Shown in pieces: positions 7,870 through 12,097 of a stretch of DNA of 12,097 nt (position 1 is the first letter of the stretch; each line of letters begins with the position of its first letter). The notes below the pieces were generated by a model that saw only the letters and a list, made by a program, of their open reading frames with translations, did not search any database and was not told the origin of the DNA. This DNA comes from Fervidifonticultor_A octavus_A (GTDB lineage Bacteria; Sysuimicrobiota; Sysuimicrobiia; Sysuimicrobiales; Humicultoraceae): assembly GCA_031459655.1 (NCBI GenBank), contig JAVKID010000089.1, forward strand, positions 1 through 12,097. The letters are read 5' to 3'. A program made the translations under genes and the position numbers.

Positions 7870-7956
7870 GTCAGGGAGATTCCACGCACAGACCGCGCCT
7901 CCTGGGCAGGGGCCGGCTGCGGGAACGCGGTGGTGCCGCGTCGAAGGGCAGCGGGT
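7870..7956. promoter_or_regulatory. Divergent intergenic region with promoters inferred from gene layout
   Basis: These 87 bp are the only place where genes in this window diverge, so promoters for both directions are expected here or just inside the two genes. I see no convincing -35/-10 pair on either strand, and the region is very GC rich. On the minus strand a perfect AGGAGG lies at 7903-7898. On the plus strand AAGGG at 7944-7948 lies 8 bases before GTG 7957. Confidence 0.3.
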
Positions 7957-8901
7957 GTGAGGACCACGGCGCTCGAGGTGGCGGCCGGGGCCGCTGCAGC
8001 CGACGCCGCTGCGGCCGCGGGGATCTCCGCGCGGCCCTGCCTGCTGTGCGGCGAACCTCCCCGGCTACGGTTCCGCAGGTACGGGTACCCGATCGTCGCC
8101 TGCCCGCGCTGCGGCCTGACCTACTGCGCGCACACGCCCACAGAGCCGGAGCTCGTGGCGTTCTACTCCGAAGGCTACTTCAAGGGGGCACCCGACCGGC
8201 GCGGCTACCACGACTATGAGGCCGACGAGCGCCTGATCAAGGCGGGGTTCGTCCCGAAACTGGAGGCCGTGGAGCGCTGCGCGCCCCGGCGCGGGGTCCT
8301 GCTCGACGTCGGATGCGCCTGGGGCTACTTCATGGACCTGGCCCGGGCACGCGGCTGGCGCGCCTACGGGATCGACGCCTCCGCCTGCGCGGTCTCGGCG
8401 GCCAGGCGGCGCGGCCTCGACGTGATCCACGGCACCTCGTTGGGGGGCTTCCGGGACGGATCGTTCGACGCGGTCACCATGTGGGACGTGCTCGAGCACC
8501 TGCCGGATCCCCTGGAGGCGTTGCGGCACGTCTGGCGCATGCTGAAGCCCGGAGGGGTCCTGGGGCTGTCCACCGGTCGCATCGACAGCGCGCTGGCCCG
8601 GATCCAGGGCCGCCGGTCCCGCATCTTCAACCCGCCGCAGCACCTATTCTTCTTCGGGCGGACCACGCTCAAGGCATGCCTGGCCGCGGCGGGCTTCCGC
8701 ACCTGCGCCCTGTTCCGGGACCACAAGGTGGTCTCGCTGCGCTACATCCTGCACCTCCACGTCAGCCTCTACCCGCGCAGCCCGCTCTGCGGCGTGCTGC
8801 GTCGGCTGATGCGGGTCCGGTTCAACCCCGCGATCCCAATCCCGATCCCCGACACCATGGTCGTGCTGGCCAGAAAGGACCCGGCGGGGACGCACCCGTG
8901 A
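7957..8901 (+). CDS. Class I SAM-dependent methyltransferase with N-terminal zinc ribbon
   Basis: The frame is open far upstream, but GTG 7957 follows AAGGG with 8 bases spacing and gives 314 residues. GTG 7930 or 7933 are alternatives, and the first 25 residues are an alanine-rich, probably disordered leader. Two CxxC pairs, C28-x2-C31 and C49-x2-C52, form a likely zinc ribbon. The Rossmann methyltransferase core follows: VLLDVGCAWGYF with D117, G119 and G123 for SAM binding, then YGIDAS with D140 for the ribose. After these come FDAVTMWDVLEHL, the usual motif IV/post-II region, and RMLKPGGVL. This zinc-ribbon plus Methyltransf_23/11 layout is common in polysaccharide and surface-glycan loci, where it methylates sugars or related small molecules, though the substrate here is unknown. 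The stop overlaps the next start (GTGA), which suggests one operon with the two downstream membrane proteins. Confidence 0.88.
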   Translation: MRTTALEVAAGAAAADAAAAAGISARPCLLCGEPPRLRFRRYGYPIVACPRCGLTYCAHTPTEPELVAFYSEGYFKGAPDRRGYHDYEADERLIKAGFVPKLEAVERCAPRRGVLLDVGCAWGYFMDLARARGWRAYGIDASACAVSAARRRGLDVIHGTSLGGFRDGSFDAVTMWDVLEHLPDPLEALRHVWRMLKPGGVLGLSTGRIDSALARIQGRRSRIFNPPQHLFFFGRTTLKACLAAAGFRTCALFRDHKVVSLRYILHLHVSLYPRSPLCGVLRRLMRVRFNPAIPIPIPDTMVVLARKDPAGTHP

Positions 8902-10415
8902 CCGCGCCGCCCCTCCGACCACCCCGGGCGGCCGCGGTGGCGGTGGCACTGCTGTTGGTCGGCATCGCCCTGCCGCCCCGCCTGTGGCGCCTGGACAGCA
9001 ACCCGCCGGGGCTGGGCGGGGACGAACTCGGCAACGTCGTCCCGTTCCTGAGCATCGTGCGCACGGGCCGGGACCTGGACGGCCGGCTCCTCCCGATGAC
9101 CTTCCACCGGATCACCCGACGACCGCCGATCTACGGCCTGCTAGCCCTCCCGGTCGTGCTGGTCCGCGGCCGCGACGCCGTCTCCGTGCGACTCCCGGCG
9201 GTCGCCCTGGGGGTGGCCGGGCTGCTCCTCCTGTGGCCGCTGGGCGACCGGCTGCTCGGGCTGCGCTGGGTCGGGGCCACGGCCGCCTTCGTCATGGCGG
9301 CCACCCCGTGGCACATCCACTTCAGCCGGATGGGGTGGGAGCCTGCGACCATCATCCCGCTGCTTTCGTTGGCACTGCTGCTCTGGGTCAGGGCGGTCGA
9401 GGACGGCCGGCCCCAGGCGGTGGGACTGGCCGCCGGCGCGCTGGGGCTCACCGTCTACGGCTACAAGGTCTTCGAGGTCCTTGCGCCGCTGTGGCTCGCC
9501 GTGCTGCTCGCACTGTACCGCCGGCGCCTCACCCCGCGCGCCGCGGCCTCCGGCGTAGCGGTCTTCGCCCTCGTCATGCTGCCCTATGCCGGCACGGTGG
9601 CCGCCGACCCGCGGATGCTCCAGTGGCCGGCGCGAATCTTCACGTTCTCAGACGGCGTCAACGCGCACACCCTGGCGACCTTCGCGCAAAACTACCTGGC
9701 CCACCTCTCGCCGGGGTTCCTGTTCGTTTCTGGCGATCCCAACCTCCGCCACCACGCGCCAGGGACCGGGCAGCTCTTCTGGTGGATGCTGCCGTTGGTG
9801 GTCCTCGGGTTCGTCGAACTCGGCTGGCGGCGCGACCTGCCGCACCGCGGGCTGCTGGCGGCCTGGCTGCTCATCTTCCCGCTGGGCGGCGCACTGACCA
9901 ACGACGGCGTCCCGCACGCCACCCGGACGCTGCTGGGGTTGCCGGCGCTGTGCCTGGTGATCGGCCTGGGGATTCTTCGCGTGGCCTCGTTCGTCCGCAT
10001 CCTGCGCTGGCAGTTCGCCGGGGGCGCGCTGGTGGCCGCTGTCCTTGCGGTGGCGGCCGCCGCCGAGGGCGTGCGCTTCGCGAAGGCCGAGTACCTCCAC
10101 TACCCGCAGGTCGCCGGGTGGTGGTTCGACTACGGCTTCCGGGAGGTCTTCCAGACCGTCTGGGCCGCGCGCGACCGGTACGACCGGGTGTGCCTGTGGA
10201 TGGTGGACTGGTTCCACGAGCCGACCTTCCGGGCGTTCTACCTGGAAGACTTCCCGCTGCCCGTGACCATCGACTCGGCCGCGCCGGCCTGCGGGCAGCC
10301 CGGCGCGCTGGTGGCCGTTGCGGCACGGGCGCTGCCGCCGGGCCCCGTGCTGGAACGCACGGTCCGCGACCCCGCCGGCAACCCGCTCTTCCTGGTCTAC
10401 GGGATCCCGCGATGA
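8898..10415 (+). CDS. GT39/PMT_2-like membrane glycosyltransferase (ArnT-like GT-C fold)
   Basis: This 505-residue protein starts at GTG 8898, with GGGGA 7 bases upstream, and overlaps the methyltransferase stop by 4 bases. One membrane segment (about 10-27) leads into the first external loop, which carries GLGGDELGN with D42 and E43, the acidic pair expected of PMT_2/ArnT enzymes. ITRRPPIYGLLALP follows and resembles the conserved RPPLY stretch after that loop. About ten to twelve further hydrophobic segments reach to near residue 390. The last hundred or so residues are hydrophilic, with many aromatics (AEYLHYPQVAGWWFDYG) and two cysteines or fewer, and probably form an extracytoplasmic C-terminal domain. 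Such enzymes move a sugar from a polyprenyl phosphate to lipids, glycans or proteins; the acceptor is not apparent. It is coupled by ATGA to the next gene. Confidence 0.85.
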   Translation: MTAPPLRPPRAAAVAVALLLVGIALPPRLWRLDSNPPGLGGDELGNVVPFLSIVRTGRDLDGRLLPMTFHRITRRPPIYGLLALPVVLVRGRDAVSVRLPAVALGVAGLLLLWPLGDRLLGLRWVGATAAFVMAATPWHIHFSRMGWEPATIIPLLSLALLLWVRAVEDGRPQAVGLAAGALGLTVYGYKVFEVLAPLWLAVLLALYRRRLTPRAAASGVAVFALVMLPYAGTVAADPRMLQWPARIFTFSDGVNAHTLATFAQNYLAHLSPGFLFVSGDPNLRHHAPGTGQLFWWMLPLVVLGFVELGWRRDLPHRGLLAAWLLIFPLGGALTNDGVPHATRTLLGLPALCLVIGLGILRVASFVRILRWQFAGGALVAAVLAVAAAAEGVRFAKAEYLHYPQVAGWWFDYGFREVFQTVWAARDRYDRVCLWMVDWFHEPTFRAFYLEDFPLPVTIDSAAPACGQPGALVAVAARALPPGPVLERTVRDPAGNPLFLVYGIPR

Positions 10416-11596
10416 GGGCGCCTGGGGACCGGGCCGTCTTCTGGGCCGCGATCTGCGGGGCGCTGGCGTTCGCCGTCTACAACGTCTCGACCGCCGGGCC
10501 GTCGCCCTACGACCACTACGGCCGCCTGGCCCGCGCCTTCCTCCAGGGACGCGTGGACCTCGAGGATCCGCCCGCCCACCTGGAGGTCGCCCGGTTCGGC
10601 GGGCGGTCCTACGTGCTGAACCCGCCGTTCCCGGCGGTGCTGCTGCTGCCGGCGGCGCTGTTCTGGCCCTCCGAGCAGACCCAGTGGATCGCCAGCCACC
10701 TGGTGGGGGCGTTGTATGCGGCGCTCACGGTGCTGGTCGCCGCGCGCCTGCTGCCGGACCGGCGCGACTACCTTTGGGTCGGCGCCCTGGGGGCGTGTGG
10801 AACCATCCTCTGGTACCTGGCGGCCGTGGGCAGCACCTGGTACTACGCCCACGTCGTGGTGGCCGCCGTGCTCACCGTCGGCATCCTGGAGGTGCTCGGT
10901 CGGCGTCGGCCGGTCGTCCTCGGCACGGTGGTCGCCGTCGCCTACCTGAGCCGGGCCCCCAACATCATGACCTACGTGTTCTTCCTGCTGGCGACGCTGC
11001 CCGCCTGGGCGCCCGCAGGCCTCCGGGCCTGGCGCCGGATCGACCTGGCCTACCTCATCCGGCTGACGGCGCCGGTCGCGGCCGGACTGCTGGTCGGCAT
11101 GATCTACAACTGGCTCCGCTTCGGGACCATCGCCGACATCGGGGAGAGCCTGCGGCCCGGCATCTGGGACGAGCCGTGGTTTGCCAGGGGGCTCCTCCAC
11201 CCGTCGTACATCCCGCGCCACCTCGACCTGCTCTTCCGGGCGCTCCCGGTCTTCGTGTCGCACCCGCCCTTCGTGCTGGTCCCCTGGTGGGGCCTGGCCA
11301 TCTGGGTGACCACCCCGGCCTTCGTCTACGCGCTGCGCGCGCCCCTAGACCTCCAGACCCTCTCGGCGTGGCTGACCGTGGCGATTGTGGCGCTGCTGAA
11401 CTTCCTGTGGGGAGGCACCGGGTGGAGCCAGTTCGGCTACCGATTCATCTCCGACATCTATCCGCTCTTGGTGCTGCTGACCGTCCGCGGCCTGCGCGGC
11501 CGCGTCGGCTGGCCTGCACGGGTGCTCATCGGCGCCAGCGTCCTGGTGAACCTCTGGGGGGTGGTGTTCATCCGCCTGGGGTACTGGGCCCGGTGA
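10412..11596 (+). CDS. Multi-pass membrane protein, possible GT-C glycosyltransferase of unassigned family
   Basis: This 394-residue protein starts at ATG 10412, overlapping the previous stop by 4 bases (ATGA), with GGGA 7 bases upstream. About ten hydrophobic segments are present. The first loop after membrane segment 1 reads SPYDHYGRLARAFLQGRVDL; D34 and H35 sit where GT-C enzymes keep their catalytic aspartate. This is followed by YVLNPPFPAVLLLP, reminiscent of the PP motif after the loop. The build, and the position directly after a GT39-like gene, suggest a lipid-linked sugar transferase. However, the DE pair of PMT_2 is missing and I cannot name the family. Proteins with a similar YDHY...PP pattern are, as far as I recall, usually annotated as hypothetical. 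The C-terminal third has GGTGWSQFGYRFISDIYPLL, with a polar turn between membrane segments. Function is uncertain; that it is a real gene is not. Confidence 0.8.
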   Translation: MRAPGDRAVFWAAICGALAFAVYNVSTAGPSPYDHYGRLARAFLQGRVDLEDPPAHLEVARFGGRSYVLNPPFPAVLLLPAALFWPSEQTQWIASHLVGALYAALTVLVAARLLPDRRDYLWVGALGACGTILWYLAAVGSTWYYAHVVVAAVLTVGILEVLGRRRPVVLGTVVAVAYLSRAPNIMTYVFFLLATLPAWAPAGLRAWRRIDLAYLIRLTAPVAAGLLVGMIYNWLRFGTIADIGESLRPGIWDEPWFARGLLHPSYIPRHLDLLFRALPVFVSHPPFVLVPWWGLAIWVTTPAFVYALRAPLDLQTLSAWLTVAIVALLNFLWGGTGWSQFGYRFISDIYPLLVLLTVRGLRGRVGWPARVLIGASVLVNLWGVVFIRLGYWAR

Positions 11597-11599
11597 ACG

Positions 11600-11618
11600 C
11601 CCGGAGCCCTAGGCCGGG
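11600..11618. terminator. Short inverted repeat between convergent genes (weak terminator candidate)
   Basis: CCCGG (11600-11604) and CCGGG (11614-11618) can pair around a 9-base loop just after the plus-strand stop, and the repeat covers the minus-strand stop codon at 11611-11609. The stem is only 5 bp and no T-run follows, so this is a weak candidate. The gap between the two genes is only 12 bp. Confidence 0.2.
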
Positions 11619-12097
11619 TCGTCCGCCTGCGCGCTGTCCGCGGCCGCCGCGTCCGCGTCGAAGCGGGAGAGACGCCGCACGATGCGCGCCACGTCCCGCA
11701 GCATCGCGGCGCCGTCACGCAGGATGCGCACGCTGCTGCCGCCGGTGGCGTGCGACCACGCCACCGGGACCTCCACGATGGTGCAGCCGGTGCGGCGGGC
11801 CAGCGCCAGCACTTCCACGTCGTAGGCGAACCCGTCGACCACGCAGTGGGGGAAGAGCCGCCGGGCCACCTCGCCGCGGAAGAGTTTGAACCCGCACTGG
11901 GTGTCCCAGATGCCCCGCAGGAGGGTCGCCTGCACCAGGAGGTTGAATGTCCACCCCAGGATCTCGCGGGACCGCGGCGGACGGACCGACGCGCCGTGGG
12001 GGTTCAGGCGACGCGAGCCCAGGGCGATGTCGGCGCCGTCGGCCAGCGCGGCCATGAGCACGTCCAGCTGGGTGATGGGAATGGCGAGGTCGGCGTC
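11609..12097 (-). CDS. GT2 family glycosyltransferase, ALG5/DPM1-like (partial, N-terminus outside the window)
   Basis: The frame enters from the window's right edge and ends at TAG 11611-11609, giving 162 visible residues; an internal GTG at 12061 is not the start, because conserved sequence continues above it. The visible part begins within the metal-binding stretch DADLAIPITQLDVLMAAL, then IALGSRRL. DTQCGFKLFRG follows, and then GFAYDVEVLALARRTG with the EVPVAWSHATGGSSVR strand. These elements match dolichyl/polyprenyl-phosphate glucosyl- or mannosyl-transferases of the ALG5/DPM1 type, which charge polyprenyl phosphate at the cytoplasmic face. The nucleotide-binding N-terminal strand is off the window. 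The C-terminus is an acidic, alanine-rich tail with no membrane domain. It could supply the lipid-linked sugar for the plus-strand GT-C-like genes, although it lies on the opposite strand and must use its own transcript. Confidence 0.9.
   Translation of the reverse strand, partial: DADLAIPITQLDVLMAALADGADIALGSRRLNPHGASVRPPRSREILGWTFNLLVQATLLRGIWDTQCGFKLFRGEVARRLFPHCVVDGFAYDVEVLALARRTGCTIVEVPVAWSHATGGSSVRILRDGAAMLRDVARIVRRLSRFDADAAAADSAQADDPA

Noticed and set aside
7606..7956. Upstream in-frame extension of the methyltransferase gene
   Set aside because: It would run antisense into the Gpi18-like gene, has no domain signal, and a supported GTG with a ribosome binding site exists at 7957.
386..11614. 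GCCCTAGGC occurring at 386-394 and again at 11606-11614, both at gene ends
   Set aside because: A 9-base match twice in 12 kb is not strong in GC-rich DNA. The second copy is explained by a stop codon, and there is no flanking repeat or mobile element signature.
11600..11618. Possible intrinsic terminator or attachment site between the last two genes
   Set aside because: The stem is only 5 bp and there is no T-run or repeat partner, so it is listed only as a weak feature and not as a finding.

Overview
This is a GC-rich bacterial window (by eye about 70% G+C or more). It is densely packed, uses several GTG starts, and joins most co-directional genes by 4-17 bp stop/start overlaps. No RNA gene, mobile element, CRISPR array or phage gene was seen. 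The combination of MoxR/DUF58/TgpA-type genes with a protein O-mannosyltransferase-like gene fits a high-GC lineage such as Actinomycetota, Chloroflexota, Armatimonadota or a related uncultured group. The window holds no taxonomic marker, so this remains a guess.

Layout. (1) 1-6632, plus strand: one compact run of six genes. It starts with the end of a GtrA-like membrane protein. A MoxR AAA+ ATPase, a DUF58 protein and a TgpA-type membrane transglutaminase-like protein (DUF3488 - transglutaminase core - DUF4129) follow. The run ends with a PMT/GT39 glycosyltransferase and a DPM1-like GT2 glycosyltransferase. (2) 6592-7869, minus strand: a Gpi18-like multi-pass glycosyltransferase, whose 3' end overlaps the 3' end of the GT2 gene. 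(3) 7870-7956: an 87 bp divergent intergenic region. (4) 7957-11596, plus strand: three overlapping genes, namely a zinc-ribbon SAM methyltransferase, a GT39/PMT_2-like membrane glycosyltransferase, and a second multi-pass protein that looks like a GT-C enzyme but that I cannot assign to a family. (5) 11609-12097, minus strand: the C-terminal part of an ALG5/DPM1-like GT2 enzyme that runs off the window.

How the parts may work together (inference). The two GT2 enzymes resemble synthases of polyprenyl-phosphate sugars. GtrA-like proteins are thought to help move such lipid-linked sugars across the membrane. The four multi-pass proteins have the build of GT-C enzymes, which use lipid-linked sugars on the outer face of the membrane. 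The window therefore reads as an envelope glycosylation locus joined to a MoxR-DUF58-transglutaminase module. The most notable point is that the PMT gene is transcriptionally, and probably translationally, coupled to the TgpA gene. No gene here is entirely without resemblance to a known family; any novelty lies in the combination and in the unassigned GT-C-like protein at 10412-11596.
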